Below, one piece after another: positions 47,981 through 59,597 of a stretch of DNA of 64,000 bases. The stretch's first letter is position 1. Each line of letters starts with the position of its first letter. A program made the position numbers and the translations under genes. A model generated the notes under the pieces. That model searched no databases and was not told where the DNA came from. It saw only the letters and a list, made by a program, of their open reading frames with translations. The DNA is from Ischnura elegans (Eukaryota > Arthropoda > Insecta > Odonata > Coenagrionidae), in the NCBI RefSeq assembly GCF_921293095.1, contig NC_060249.1:75465907-75529906 (forward strand), read 5' to 3'.

Positions 47981-48241
47981 CAGTGGCGGATAGATATGGG
48001 GGGCGAAGAAGGGGCGCGCGCCTCCCTTTTCGGGCCCGTCCGCATTGCCTAACATTGCAGAACCACAATAATTACCTTTTCATATCATATGATGTCATTG
48101 TCTTGTATATGTGTATTATCAGTTAAAATAAAACTTTGGTAAATTTTGCATGTGTCTTAATTATTTGTAATTACGGCAAAAGTGAAAGTAGATCAAGATT
48201 CCTTTTGCGCCCCCCTTGAGTTTTTTCTGTATCAGCTACTG
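47981..48241. mobile_element. hAT-like MITE, 261 bp, perfect 8-bp duplication CATAGGAC
   Basis: Starts CAGTGGCGGATAGATATGGG and ends TTCTGTATCAGCTACTG. CATAGGAC flanks it at 47973-47980 and 48242-48249. It has the same length as the related copy at 26018-26278. Confidence 0.9.
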
Positions 48242-49008
48242 CATAGGACTGTACGTAAAAGAGAAGAAATACGTCATCATGAAAAGGCTAGAAGATAGGA
48301 GCACGGAATAGAGAGTGATGACGATGATTATGAATAATATTTTCTTAACCCTTTGAGTGCCACGCAACGATATATCGTCGTTTGCAGAATATGCCAGAAG
48401 TGCCAACGACGATATATCGTTGTTGACAATGAACCCTGTTAAAACAATGTTTTTTTCATTCAATTGATACTTTTTATAGCATATAACACCAGAACAGTTT
48501 ATTTTTTACCATGTTTCATTATAATTTGAATTTTTAATTGCAATTATCACCATATTTGTAAATTTTTGTGACCATATGACAGATGGAAATTTCTGAGCGC
48601 CATTTTTGGTTCTTACGAAACAGCTTCCTGGTATTACACTTCATAAGCCGCATTGTTTGTCGCCTAAAATCAACTGGCTTTCATTTAATATACCTTGTAC
48701 TTTGTATATCTATCAGTGGTGTTATTTTTGGCTAGTTCCTATTTCCTTTTAACTTATTTGAAACATTTTATCCACTGCGAAGCGCGTCTTATTTTTTTCA
48801 GAGCGCGAGCGATATATGATCGTTACTGGAAGACATGAGGTTTTTATCTATGCTCTATTACTTCGAAAGATATAATTTGTTGCTGAATGTACCATTTCAA
48901 TCATGTTTTTTATATTTAGCACCGAAAGAGAGAAGGTAAGGTACTAAGTATGTAATTGATACCGTGCAATCAATCACAGCTTGTGTACCGGTCAACTGGG
49001 GCACCGCG

Positions 49009-49081
49009 GAGGTTGGAAATCGGAGTCACATTGTCGACCCGGTGCACCGGGTCGTCAATTTGACTCCGATTTCCAACCTCG
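49009..49081. repeat. Long hairpin, about 34-bp arms
   Basis: GAGGTTGGAAATCGGAGTCA ... CCCGGTGCACCGGG ... TGACTCCGATTTCCAACCTC, with few mismatches near the middle of the arms. It lies within the piggyBac-like element. Confidence 0.9.
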
Positions 49082-49132
49082 TTTTCATGGTATCAAAGGC
49101 AGTAGTAATTGAAATATGATGACGGTGAACAT

Positions 49133-49343
49133 AAAAGAATTCGTTGTGTGCCGTCTTTAGCTGTCATTTACTCAATGAAATTACCCCACATATGTAAAGC
49201 TCTAAAGAATTCGTTGTGTGCCGTCTTTTGCTGTCATTTACTCAATGAAATTACCCCACATGTGTAAAGCTCAAAAGAATTCGTTAAGTGCCGTCTTTTT
49301 CTGTCATTTACTCAATGAAATTACCCCACATATGTAAAGCTCA
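49133..49343. repeat. Three tandem copies of a 70-bp repeat
   Basis: The unit begins AAAGAATTCGTTGTGTGCCG and ends TACCCCACATATGTAAAGCTC. Copies start at about 49133, 49203 and 49273 with only a few substitutions. Each contains an EcoRI-like GAATTC and a conserved ACTCAATGAAATTACCCCAC. Confidence 0.95.
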
Positions 49344-49584
49344 CAGTTTTGTTTGCGTGGCCAGTTTCATCCTGCGACGAGCGGGATTGTAGTCGCAATT
49401 TACCTCTTCGAAATTGAAGTAGCCTTATGATTTAGTAAATAGCGTCAACGTCGAGAACTGAGTTAGCGTCTGGTGTTGACGATGACAGATTAGTTGAATA
49501 TATAAATTAGCTAAGTGATCATGACAACGGTTCTGTGCGAAGTGGGGACAGCGCCCATTCTCGTCGAAACAAGAGTGAAGGGGA

Positions 49585-49869
49585 ATGTTATCAGACCCAG
49601 ATGAAAGTGTGATACTCTTTGCTAAGAAGACACCGGTAATAATTGACTTTAGTGATGATAGTAATAGTTCTAATGAACTTTACAGTGGAAGTGGAAGCTG
49701 TGAACACACTCCAGAATTCGTTGAAATTCAGGGCAATTGTGATTTACCCCAGACTCCAAATTTTGAATTCTTGAAAAACCGGGGCCCAAACGTCTACCGC
49801 CACCAAACTCTCCTCCAATTGTGTAATTCAACCTCTTCTTTGCCATCACATTCTGGAACATGGTTGTAA
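49585..49869 (+). pseudogene. Acidic frame, probable N-terminal remnant of a piggyBac-type transposase
   Basis: This is a 94-codon frame starting MLSDPDESVILFAKKTP and continuing IIDFSDDSNSSNELYSGSGS. It is rich in D, E and S, like the poorly conserved N-termini of piggyBac transposases. Just upstream, another frame gives LSDHDNGSVRSGDSAHSRR, suggesting one earlier protein broken by a frameshift near 49580. It has no catalytic residues. Assignment rests mainly on its position inside a TTAA-flanked element. Confidence 0.4.
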
Positions 49870-51089
49870 AGGAGGCCAACAGGTACTCTTTTAGGTCTAA
49901 ACAGGTTTAGGCTTCACATAATAGACTCTCACCGAATTCGAGAATGCAAAAATTGTGTCCAGTTAGAGTGGAGGTAATGAGGTCTTTTATTACGGTGTTT
50001 ATGGAAATCAAATCACTAGAAGACATACATTTTTTTCGGGCTGGTCCGCTAATTCTCGCTCAATCCCTTGGTTTGGAAAGATGTTTTCAAGAAATACGAT
50101 TCAATTACCCCTGAATTTTATGCAACTATCATTGGAAAAATAAAAAAGATATTTACTGAAAATTTGAGCAATTTTCTTTGCGATTATGTGACTATTTTAT
50201 AGAAAAACAATGGTATTTCATATTTATTTTTGTTTGGTTCATATTAAAAGGATTTTGTTTGTCCATTTTTGGGTCAAAAGTGAAAAATTTAATAATTCAA
50301 TCTCGTTAAATTTAAAATTTAACAACAACAATTGAGCATTACGAAACAAAACTGCCAATTTTTTTTTATTTTGATTTAGATGAATGAATTGTCTGCCAAA
50401 TACAAAAAGAATTGTGCAAAAACAGTAATAAATAAGCAAATTATTAAGTTTTTAATAAAGGTCTACAAAATTAGCAAAATACCCATGGCACTTCTGGGAG
50501 TACCCATCAAAAAACCCATGGCACTCAAAGGGTTAAACCCAGCGAGTTTCAGGCCGTGAACGCATGATGAGGAGATCCCCTAAAATCCAGAATCGTTTCA
50601 TAGATGCCAGCGTTAATAATATTCCTCTCTTGAATCGAGAGAACGTTATATTATTGGTGCACGTATGAGTGCCCGAAATTGTTTGAAATTTGTTTTCTTA
50701 GAGGTTGTTGTTTCTAAGCGAATATTAATGCTGAAATGTGTTTGCATAAACTTGAAGTATTCAACACGTGATTGAATACGAAACCGTACAGAACAGATGA
50801 ATCTTGTGGATGCATTTTTATGTGTTCCTCTCGAATTTTGTGTTCAAAATAACATGGAATTGGATTTAATTAACAAAATGTGTGCCCATCATTCAAACTC
50901 GGTTGGTTGGTTCGTTTTTATATATGCATAATGGTAGAGATCCCTCCAGGCTAAGCTATATGTATATGAATTTTACAAATAAGGGTAGGGATGTCCCATC
51001 TGGTCTATCTCTTCACAAACCAACCTCTCATCCCTGGACTGTGTCAGCAATTTCTTTGCCAATATAGTAAAAAATAGAATACCGCATTT

Positions 51090-51600
51090 ACGCAACATGT
51101 CCACTAATGCTATTCTCTCCTCCCTCTTCATCCCTAATCTCACTACCCATAGGCTCACAGCTGATTTAAAACTTATTTATAAGATTCTCAATTCCACCAT
51201 CGACTGCCCAGCATTGCTCTCTTTTATCAATTTTAAAGTTCCACCCCGCCCTACCCGTTCTCATCCCCTAATCCACATGCCCATTCCTAGACTTTCACTC
51301 ACTAAACGTTCGTTTTTCTACCGCATTACTTCTGTGTTGAACTCACTCCCTCCACACATCGACCCCTTTGCACTTCCATTGAAATCCTTCATAAGCCTTT
51401 CCCTATCCTATCTGTCACCGAAGTAGTCTGTCACTGCAGTTTCTTGTTGCCCTTTTGTTTTTGTAAATGTAATTATTGTTTTCTACATGTTATATTGCGT
51501 CTTCGTCCTCTAATTTATGTATTGTTACCTGGCCACTATAAAATGGCATATGCTGTATGTGGTTATATTTCTTTAAAATAAAAATAAAATAAAAAATAAA
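51090..51600 (+). pseudogene. 3' end of a non-LTR retrotransposon with A-rich tail
   Basis: The frame 51097-51426 has LTADLKLIYKILNSTIDCPALL, then PPRPTRSHPLI and FFYRITSVLNSLPPHIDPFA. This is the usual C-terminal end of Jockey/CR1-type ORF2 (LxxxYKIL...Ld...lLxxI.F.vP.R.tR.....SFfxRvxxxwNsLP). After the stop come about 140 bp of 3' UTR and a tail of AAATAAAAATAAAATAAAAA (51573-51600). Severe 5' truncation leaves no RT domain. Confidence 0.8.
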
Positions 51601-53984
51601 AAACTACTCTCTGGACAACCTCGTACCTCGAGGATTTTAGTTTTGGGAGTATCGTAAGGCTTCACCAAAATTGGTGAAGTGGTAGTGTAATTTGTTAGTA
51701 TGCGTGACGTTTTTTTGGACCGTGTGGTGGTGTGGTGTGCATGTGGGAATCCAATAGCATGCTGCATGCTGGTGATTGGTCACCCCCCGCCAAACACCCT
51801 GGAGCAGGCTCGCAGGGTATGATGTAGTTGAAGATGTAGAAATTGGGCCCTATAGTCAGGAGCTAAAAGCAGTGGTAGTAGGTGCTGATTAGAAATTTTT
51901 TAGGCTGAAGATGAGTAGAAATAAAGAATCTACCTCGTCCACCTATGCACTCAATGATGTAAGAATTATATATTGTTTTTTTATCTGACGGCTTCCCCTC
52001 CGTCCAGTGTCTCAGACCATTTCGATGTCGGTGGCATCCAAGGTTGTCTCAAATTGTCAGATTAAATTCATGCGCTCAAGGTGGCTGCACTCTAGCCAAT
52101 AGCTGACATTGTCATTGAAAACCCTAACACCACTACTATAAGGGAAAATTAAATTGGAATGGAAAATGAAGAAAAATTTAGGAAATTAAATAATAATCGA
52201 TGGATGTAATTCAAATCCAGATAAGTTTACTTCTTTGCGAGGATTAATTTCAATGTAAATAATTTTTATAATCGCGATATACGGGCGAATTCTTTCGTCG
52301 GAATGAGATCAATCAGGGTTAACTTGGAGCTTGCCATTTGAGTCTTGGGCGTATGCGAAGAAGTGGAAAATCTCTCGTGTTTATATTTATTCTTGATGGC
52401 TGACCTCGGTTTCGCTTCGTTCACGCTTCATCCCCTCTCTCAGGGACTTTCTCCAATCGAGGCCACTCACTATGCGATCGCTTGTATTTCCTCCTTTTTC
52501 TCTACAGCTGAAATGTTGGTCTTTATCTATTACGTTGCATCTATCATACACTATATCACACGTACATCAGTAGAAGGGAATGCGAGAAGAAGATAACGCA
52601 TGAATCACTTCCTAAGTTAGCTTTTCGTTTCCCCATGTCTAACTGATAGTTTTATTTGTATGGTAGCATTTTTGCGCCCATAGCACTCCTATTTTCTGGT
52701 CTGGTCGTGTGTCGTTGTCCTGTGTCCAGCAAGAGAGTGCGTTTCTGATTTAGACAAGGATGAGTTTTGCATCTCTGGTGTGGAATCACCCCATGCCATT
52801 CACCCTGGTGGTGGCTTGCGTGGTAGATTTAGATGAAGATATTATGCTACCTCACAGGTTATATTTACATTTTATACCAAACGTATTTTTATGCAGAAAA
52901 TGTCTCGGGTTTTCCACCTGTTAATGTTTTTCTATGCCTCCCGGTCATCAACCGGTGGAAAACCCGAGTGGCTTTTCCGCACCTGATACGCCGGGAAAAC
53001 CTAACATCATGCAACGTATTTTAACATTATATTTTTTGATATAGAGTGCATAGCGTAATACATATTAGTGGAATCTCACCCCCTCACGTGTAACACACTT
53101 GCGGTGTGTTTTTTGTTTTTTAGTAGTATTCTCAGACACATATACTCTCCTGTCTGAGGTTAAACCAATCCTAAGGTGCACTAATGTAGAAATTTTAATT
53201 TTATCGAAAAGCTATACCAGAAGAATGTGGCCGTTGTTTTTCACGCTCAAATATATGATTGGTATGTGGACATGAACTTACATGGCGCAGTTGGAATGAT
53301 GTCTTTACTTTTGAGATGAGTGTATAGTGGAGGCGCAAGGGTTAGGATGTGAGGAATGACAATGAAGAGGGCTCATGCATAATTTATGGCGGTTCCAGTT
53401 AACAGCGGGTGGGAGATGGCTTTATCCATCCGAACCACAACATGCAAAGTTTCCCTATACACACGAGTAAAGTTGTCATGTCCATAGCTGAGTAATTCTC
53501 TGCACATAGAAAACATTATGAATCGTTTCCGCATTTGCTTATGAAGGAATGCAGTGGATAACTTTTGCATGATTTTCATTCCTAATTAGTCTGCGACAAT
53601 CGTTCAAATCCTTCTTTACCGCTGCATGTAACCTTGATACTGACACGGGGCTAGAAATTCAGGTTTGATCCTTGAGATTAAGGTGATAAGAATACTATCT
53701 CGCACTAAAGCCCGGTTCGCAACAACTTCAATTGGCGTTAATGGACACACTATGATCCTCACCTATAGATGAAATATCCCATCACTATCATCTCAGGCCA
53801 CTATCAATCGTCTATTCGATTCTAGCGGACTGTCAAGAGCTTATGTGACTCTGTATTGACAGTCTTTCTTGTTAATGGCTACCTTCAAGAGAACTTCGGG
53901 CTTTCCCCTACCATCACATTTGCCAATTCCATTTACGTTACAATTTCTATTTAAGTTTGCATGAACTATGAAACACTTTCAGTT
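51601..53984. other. Intronic stretch without recognisable genes
   Basis: GGGTATGATGTAGTTGAAGA near 51817 resembles arthropod LINE tails. A GTTTTCCACC/GGTGGAAAAC inverted pair is at about 52909-52963. Otherwise nothing is seen. Confidence 0.4.
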
Positions 53985-54024
53985 TCCAACGCTGTGCGAA
54001 AGATCCACAGAGAAAAAATCATTC

Positions 54025-54096
54025 GCCTTGACCGGGATTCGAACCCGGACCCCCCGATTTCCGGTCGAGTGCTTTAGTCAGTTAAGCTACCGAGGC
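54025..54096 (-). tRNA. tRNA-like sequence (pseudo-tRNA, SINE head), first copy
   Basis: The minus strand can fold as a 72-nt cloverleaf: 5' GCCTCGG with a mismatched 3' partner TCAAGGC, D arm GCTT/AAGC, anticodon stem CTCGA/TCGGG and T arm CGGGTTCGAATCCCG. The loop CCGGAAA would give anticodon GGA, but position 33 is C instead of the invariant T and the long variable arm of tRNA-Ser is absent. It is therefore probably a pol III promoter-bearing repeat head, not a working tRNA. Confidence 0.5.
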
Positions 54097-54426
54097 GTCA
54101 TTCTTCCCTGAGGATATTTGCGGACACTACCGGACAAGGTCGAGTGCTTTAGTCAGTTAAGCTACCGAGGCGTCATTCTTCCCTGAGGATATTTGCGGAC
54201 ACTACCGGACAAGGTGTTGCTGGACTGCGGGGCATATGATGCCACTAGCAGTCCAAGTCGTGCGCACAGCGCCACAGCCGGAGAGCAGGCCCGGACATAG
54301 AACACATAGAGGTGTTCGCTCTTGACTAGTTTTTAAAGTATACCGGGACTAGCCACGGTGATAACTTATACGGGAGTCACCCGCAATGCACAATCGTACG
54401 AAAGATCCACAGAGAAAAAATCATTC

Positions 54427-54498
54427 GCCTTGACCGGGATTCGAACCCGGATCCCTCGATTTCCGGTCGAGTGCTTTAGCCAGTTAAGCTACCGAGGC
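54427..54498 (-). tRNA. tRNA-like sequence (pseudo-tRNA, SINE head), second copy
   Basis: Same fold as the first copy but with a fully paired anticodon stem (CTCGA/TCGAG) and GG in the D loop (TAGCTTAACTGGCTAAAGC), so closer to the ancestral form. Position 33 is still C. A partial third copy (D-arm half only) is at 54137-54171. Confidence 0.5.
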
Positions 54499-54759
54499 GT
54501 CATTCTTCCCTGAGGATATTTGCGGACACTACCGGACAAGGTGTTGCTGGACTGCGGGGCATATGATGCCACTAGCAGTCCAAGTCGTGCGCACAGCGCC
54601 ACAGCCGGGGAGCAGGCCCGGACATAGAACACATAGAGGTGTTCGCTCTTGACTAGTTTTTAAAGTATACCGGGACTAGCCACGGTGATAACTTATACGG
54701 GAGTCACCCGCAATGCACAATCGTGCGAAAGATCCACAGAGAAAAAATCCAACGCTGTA

Positions 54760-56000
54760 GTTACACCTAGTTAAGCGAAGTTAAGGTATTGTGAATGAGG
54801 CATCAATTAACGATATTAATTAAAAATATTATTAAAAACTAGAAATGCCATAGCAGCAATACTTTGTTTTCTCCCTTATTTCCTTCAATTCCTTACTAAT
54901 GTTACTTGGTTATGCTTGCTTCTATGAGGTAAACTGTATGTCACACCTCATTTTCGGATTTGTTAATTTAAAAAAAATCCAAGCGGTATTTATGCATTCT
55001 TCGTGATGCTCCTTTTTTAGCGATGCCAACTGAGATGAGTTTTGTGACCTCGTCGCGCTATAGCGGTCCTGCTACCATCACCTTCGGTTCCACTTCTCGT
55101 TTAGGGCTGCACCCAGTGTTTCTCTTCCTCCTACTAACTGAGGAACAAGATCGCTTGAAGAGGCTGGTCTGAAGAAGCCATGAAATGAAGCGTGCGCCTC
55201 ATGGACTGCGTTGTTTCTCTATTCCATTCCTTCGACCTCGCTTAGGTCCCATCTTATTCACTTCCGTCGCCTTGGCTCATCCTTGGCAACGCCCACACTA
55301 TCCGTCGAGGATAATGACCTGGATCCCGGAGCGCTCAAAAACAATTCCGATACAATTGACTACTTCGGAGGCGCCGTGTCGCAACCAGAATCGCTGCCGC
55401 GTAAAAATACATCCTTCTGGAGAGACTGCAGTTTTATCCTCAGGGTGTTTTCTGCTGATGAATACAAGCACGTGGCTGGATTCGTAGTTTCTCACTGGGC
55501 TGTTTATTGTTACTTGCCTCTTTCTTCGCGAGTAACTGTTAACTAGAGCGCTGATCGTGGCTGAGCTGAGGCCAAAAACTTGGAGCAGCATTGAAACCTT
55601 GTGAAATCTTAAAAATGCCGATGTAATCACTGAAAATGAAAAAAATGTTCTTAAATTAAAGCCTTAAAACATTTTCAATTCAAATTCCGATACCTATCAG
55701 AGGCAGATCCAGGTATTAATATGGGGGCGGAACAAATTCTGCTGGAGCGTTGGTAATTTGAAATTAGGCAATATGCAATATATAGTAATAATTTTTAGGC
55801 CTATTGTGTGATAACTTTATAATTAATTACGTAAAGGATTTTAAGAAGACAATTCCATCCTGTAACTCAATACAGATTCTAACCTTCAGAGGTCATTTTC
55901 ATGGGAACTCATCATATCCATTCCATATTATGAGTCTTCATCAAATAATTTTAGAAAGTCAAAAGCGGCAGTGAGTTATATTAAACAAAAGTATGGAATT
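54760..56000. other. Intronic stretch, unclassified GC-rich core
   Basis: Positions 55040-55560 are GC-richer with open frames on both strands (111 codons plus, 110 codons minus) and no known domain. AGAGGCAGATCCAGG at 55698 resembles a MITE end. Confidence 0.35.
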
Positions 56001-56002
56001 TA

Positions 56003-56795
56003 AATAAATTTTATTTAAATTAATGTATCGTGCGATAGTTGTTACGCACATACTATCTTATTTTGATTGCTTGGCTCTGTAAATAATACTCGCTTTCGCA
56101 TGGACTGCGGCCTTTTCTGGTCACTCTGGCAGTTCCAACAATATTTTTCTGCCGTTTCCCTTCTTTCATCTACATGTTCCTCACAGGACGTTAATTAATG
56201 GTTTCCCCCTAAACGTTACCAAATTTTGGGTATCAATATCTCAGCGATCCCCTTTCCACTGTCTCCTTGAAGCCATCAACTCTATTTCCTCACAATCGTC
56301 ATCTCTAATCCTTGTCTACGCGCTCCCATCGACTTTAAACCCTCCCTCCACGGCCTTGTCCGCAGAATATTACTCCTGCTTGCTTACCTACTCGTACACC
56401 TACGAGGTACCGTGCAAATCACCACCAGGGTGTGTGGTACGGGGTGATTTCACACCAAACATGCAGCACTCATCCTAGCCTTAATCAGACAAATGTCTCA
56501 TATGTTATACTGAATACCAATTAATATATCCTCTATTTTACGCAAATATACCTCATTTTAATTTTTTTCTCGTCAATTCTAGTAATTTTTGTTTTTTGTG
56601 ATGAAACTAATGTAAAAAGTCTATTTGCCGTTTTTTGGATTTTTTAAATAAATTTATTATACGGTAGTAGGTATACACGCATATACTCTCTTATTTTGAT
56701 TGCTTGACTCTGTAAATAATACTCGCTTTCGTACGGACTAGGGCCTTTTCTGGTCTCTATGGCAGTTCTAAAAATAGTTTTCAGTCGTTTTTTCT
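56003..56795. repeat. Direct repeat pair, about 155 bp each, 640 bp apart
   Basis: TTATTTTGATTGCTTGGCTC through GGCCTTTTCTGGTCACTCTG at 56060-56130 recurs at 56690-56760 with about 10 percent differences. Homology extends from 56003 to 56160 and from 56645 to 56795. A related inverted piece (CAGAGTGACCAGAAAAGGCC) is at 37067-37086. No coding between the copies. Confidence 0.7.
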
Positions 56796-57049
56796 TAATG
56801 ATTGCTTTTTTTACCTACTTAAATTGAACCTTAGAGTCCAACAAAAGGCTCCTTTGCTTCCAGGCTTTCTGACTGTTAAATGGTGTGAACTAATGACTGC
56901 CACAATGACTTTCTACAATTTTTCCTAGGGTTTCAAATGATTTTAGAGAGGGCGAATTCTACCACTTGTTGTCGTATCTCGACTCGTTCACTACAAGCAT
57001 TTGTTTTGATGAGTGATTGAGTCAGCCAGTGAGTGGTCGGAAGTGGGTT

Positions 57050-58145
57050 TTATTGCCTGTATATACAACATTGTCATCTTCCAAATTGGGGAAAACATAA
57101 CAACCTCAATATTGTGCAAAATAAATACTCAGTGCAAGCGAGTAGAGCGCTCGGCTACCGGCTGCAGGACCTCGGTTTCCTGTCTACCATTCCATCATGC
57201 AAAGTTCATACCGTCTTATATTTTCCTAATTGATATTCCTCCTACCAATCATCTCGCACTCCCATACAGCTACTGAATACAGTCACGTCTCGTACCTTAC
57301 TTCCGCTTCCGCAAATGTCCAAACCCTCCTCACTGCCAAACCTATTAGACGAGACTCATCCTAGTCTCTTCCATCATTCCGACTCGTATATACTCTCCTC
57401 TGCACTTGTTTCTTCCGAGGATGCTCTTCTCTCTTCCCATGGCGAAATGACAATGCACAGGGCTGAGAGAACGCCCACTCGTCCTCGTGATGTCGAGGCC
57501 GACCGTGAGACGAAAGTCCTGCGCGGTAGATTTCCGCCACGGTAAGCACTCTCATCGCGTCCACTGCGCAATTGTTGCGCACAACAAAGCCTCAACGTTG
57601 AACCTCGTCCGCAGACACCAAGTCGCTTCACCGACGTAGTGTCTCTCACGGTCGCTAACATTGCAATAGAGAATTGTCCAGTCTGCCGCTGAATTCTTCT
57701 AAACTAAAATAAACTAAACTTCAACGAGACAAAGTATAAGTAAACTTTTTAATTATCTGCTGGAGGACTATAATTTTAAGGCAATATGAGTTATTTATAT
57801 TTTATTGTTTTAGGTGTTTTAACTAATTGCAAATAAATTATAGAGTACCCGCTAATGAGTCTTTTGTGGCTCAGAGGGACTGCTAATTGTAAAAATATTT
57901 TAAAAATCCAAAAATACTGTAATTTCAGGGTTTTCTTTCTTCTTGCACTATAAATTAAAAGTTGTATTTGTTATACAGGGAAAATCGTATTAAGTCTTTG
58001 TTAAGGGAATGTTTTTAATATATTATAATGTATTTTAATATATGAGCTATGCTTATTGCATGTATATACAACATTGTCATCCTTCAAATTGGGGAAAACA
58101 TAACAACCTCAATATTGCGCAAAATAAATACTCAGTGCTAGCGAG
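57050..58145. repeat. Direct repeat pair, 93 bp each, 1 kb apart
   Basis: 57050-57142 and 58053-58145 share TGTATATACAACATTGTCAT and AAATTGGGGAAAACATAACA and so on, at about 94 percent identity. Between them, 57143-58052 contains only unrecognised frames. Confidence 0.85.
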
Positions 58146-59593
58146 TTCAATATGAATTCATGAAATAATTTATTATTGTTATCATTATTATTATAAAATT
58201 GAAAAATAAATAAATAAAAATTGTAATAATAATAATTATTATTTTATTTTTTTAATGTTTTTTTCTTTAATGCGCTGTGACCCATCGCGCATTTGAATGG
58301 ATTTACAAAAGTCGCCAATTGCGACCATGACGGTATAGTGACATGATTTTCTCGAGGAAATGAACAACAACTATGCCAGATTATCGAAAATAATCTCTTT
58401 CGAGTCTAATTTTTTTAAATGCTCTGTTACAAAACAGGAATACCTGGATCGCTCTGTGCTAATCTCCACGCTGCGGGAGCTTTTGAAAATAGACTAAAAT
58501 GCGAGTGAAGTGCTTTAATCTAGTGCTAGTGCATTAATCAAGCTTCAACGAGACAGACTGCGAACCCAAATGGGTAATATTCGTGCGGAAAAGTCATGGA
58601 AATTGTACAAATTATACAAGACATTGAGCTTTCAAATTACTTGCTAATTGAAAAGAAACTTTCCTGATTATGAAGGCATTTCTGGATACTTTTTAATTCA
58701 TTCGTTTTAGCGAAGTAAATCAATGTTTCTTTTGGCAAATGCGGGATATAATATAAACACTAAATTTTCCACCCGATAGTTCGGTGATGAATTATTAATA
58801 GACCGCTGTGGGGCGATGTAAGGGATTCTGTTATATTCGTAATGGTTGCACTATTCAGCTCCCAGTCGCAGTGCCTGATCCGCAGGCGCAGTGCTTATTT
58901 TTTTAATTGTGGTCGATTATTAAGAAATTACAGATGCTATCACTGAATGATTTTTTACAAAAATTTCTCCCGTTCATGCTGCACTCATTACCTCCTCCGA
59001 AGCTGTTGGAAAAACTCGAGTTCACGTATCTTGAGTATAGCATTTTATATTTATTTTCTTATCAATTTTCATCTTTCTTTTTTTATCCTCCCACTTACGC
59101 TGACTAGTGATGTTGATGGTGTAGATTAAGCATGGATTCTTTTATCGTGTGAGCAAATCTTACCCTCGCTATTCTTCCACATCTCTTTATCCTCCCATAC
59201 CTGTTTTCTGATTTACCATGGCATTCTCTCCTCCCACTACATTCCCTTCGTCTTCGAAGCAACCATTCAGAGTCCTCAAAAAAAAGCACACCACTACAGA
59301 CCCCCCCATAACCTCTCCTTCCCCCCGAACAGTTTAGCAGGCAATGGAGAGGCACTCGTGGAAGAGGTTGCAGGAGGGGCGGAGAGAGTTGAAGGGGCGA
59401 GGTCGCGGGTGGGGCGGACAGGAAGACGAGCTCCCAGTGTTCTCTCGAGGGTGTCTGCGTACCTACCCGAGGGGAGATGTCGGGGGATGTCCCCTCTTCG
59501 CTCGGACCCCTCCCTCGTGAACCTTGGCTTTCCTTCTCTTCGCCACTTTTTCTTTCGTCTGAATCTCATAACCCTGTCTTCGACAAGCTCATA
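58146..59593. other. Intronic stretch, AT-rich low-complexity run then GC-rich tail
   Basis: 58150-58270 is an A/T-only style low-complexity run of TTATTA and AATAA. 59280-59580 is GC-rich and open on both strands with no known domain. Confidence 0.4.
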
Positions 59594-59597
59594 TTAA

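Larger units (their letters stand above)
48349..50532. mobile_element. piggyBac-like element, 2.18 kb, defective
   Basis: TTAA (48345-48348 and 50533-50536) flanks CCCTTTGAGTGCCA at the left and its exact complement at the right. This is the TTAA duplication and CCC start of piggyBac transposons. A second pair, CCAGAAGTGCCA, lies internally on the left (about 48399) and is mirrored on the right (about 50486), giving the piggyBac-like internal repeat arrangement. The left end also has two ACGATATATCGT-type palindromes. The interior holds a strong hairpin (49009-49081), three 70-bp tandem repeats (49133-49343) and an acidic N-terminal-like frame (49585-49869). Further right, a frame with ITVFMEIKSLEDIHFF (about 49990-50040) loosely recalls the piggyBac domain. 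The catalytic core is gone. Confidence 0.85.
53996..54747 (-). repeat. tRNA-derived tandem repeat (SINE-like) with 11-bp target duplication
   Basis: TCCAACGCTGT flanks the block at 53985-53995 and 54748-54758. Inside, a unit of about 327 bp, beginning GCGAAAGATCCACAGAGAAA, occurs twice (53996-54397, including an extra 74-bp internal duplication, and 54398-54724). The start of a third unit reads GCGAAAGATCCACAGAGAAAAAA (54725-54747). Each unit holds a minus-strand tRNA-like sequence plus about 250 bp of unrelated body. Near-identity between units implies recent expansion. Confidence 0.8.

Noticed and set aside
49133..49343. CRISPR-like array
   Set aside because: The three 70-bp units are contiguous tandem repeats without unique spacers, inside a eukaryotic transposon.
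54025..54498. Functional tRNA-Ser(GGA) gene cluster
   Set aside because: Position 33 is not T, the long variable arm of tRNA-Ser is missing, the acceptor stem has a mismatch, and the copies lie in a repeat with a target duplication.
55185..55630. Three overlapping frames of 100-111 codons
   Set aside because: Overlapping frames on both strands, no domain, no splice-site support.
56003..56795. Pair of LTRs of an LTR retrotransposon
   Set aside because: Only about 0.5 kb lies between them, with no primer-binding site, polypurine tract or gag/pol text seen.
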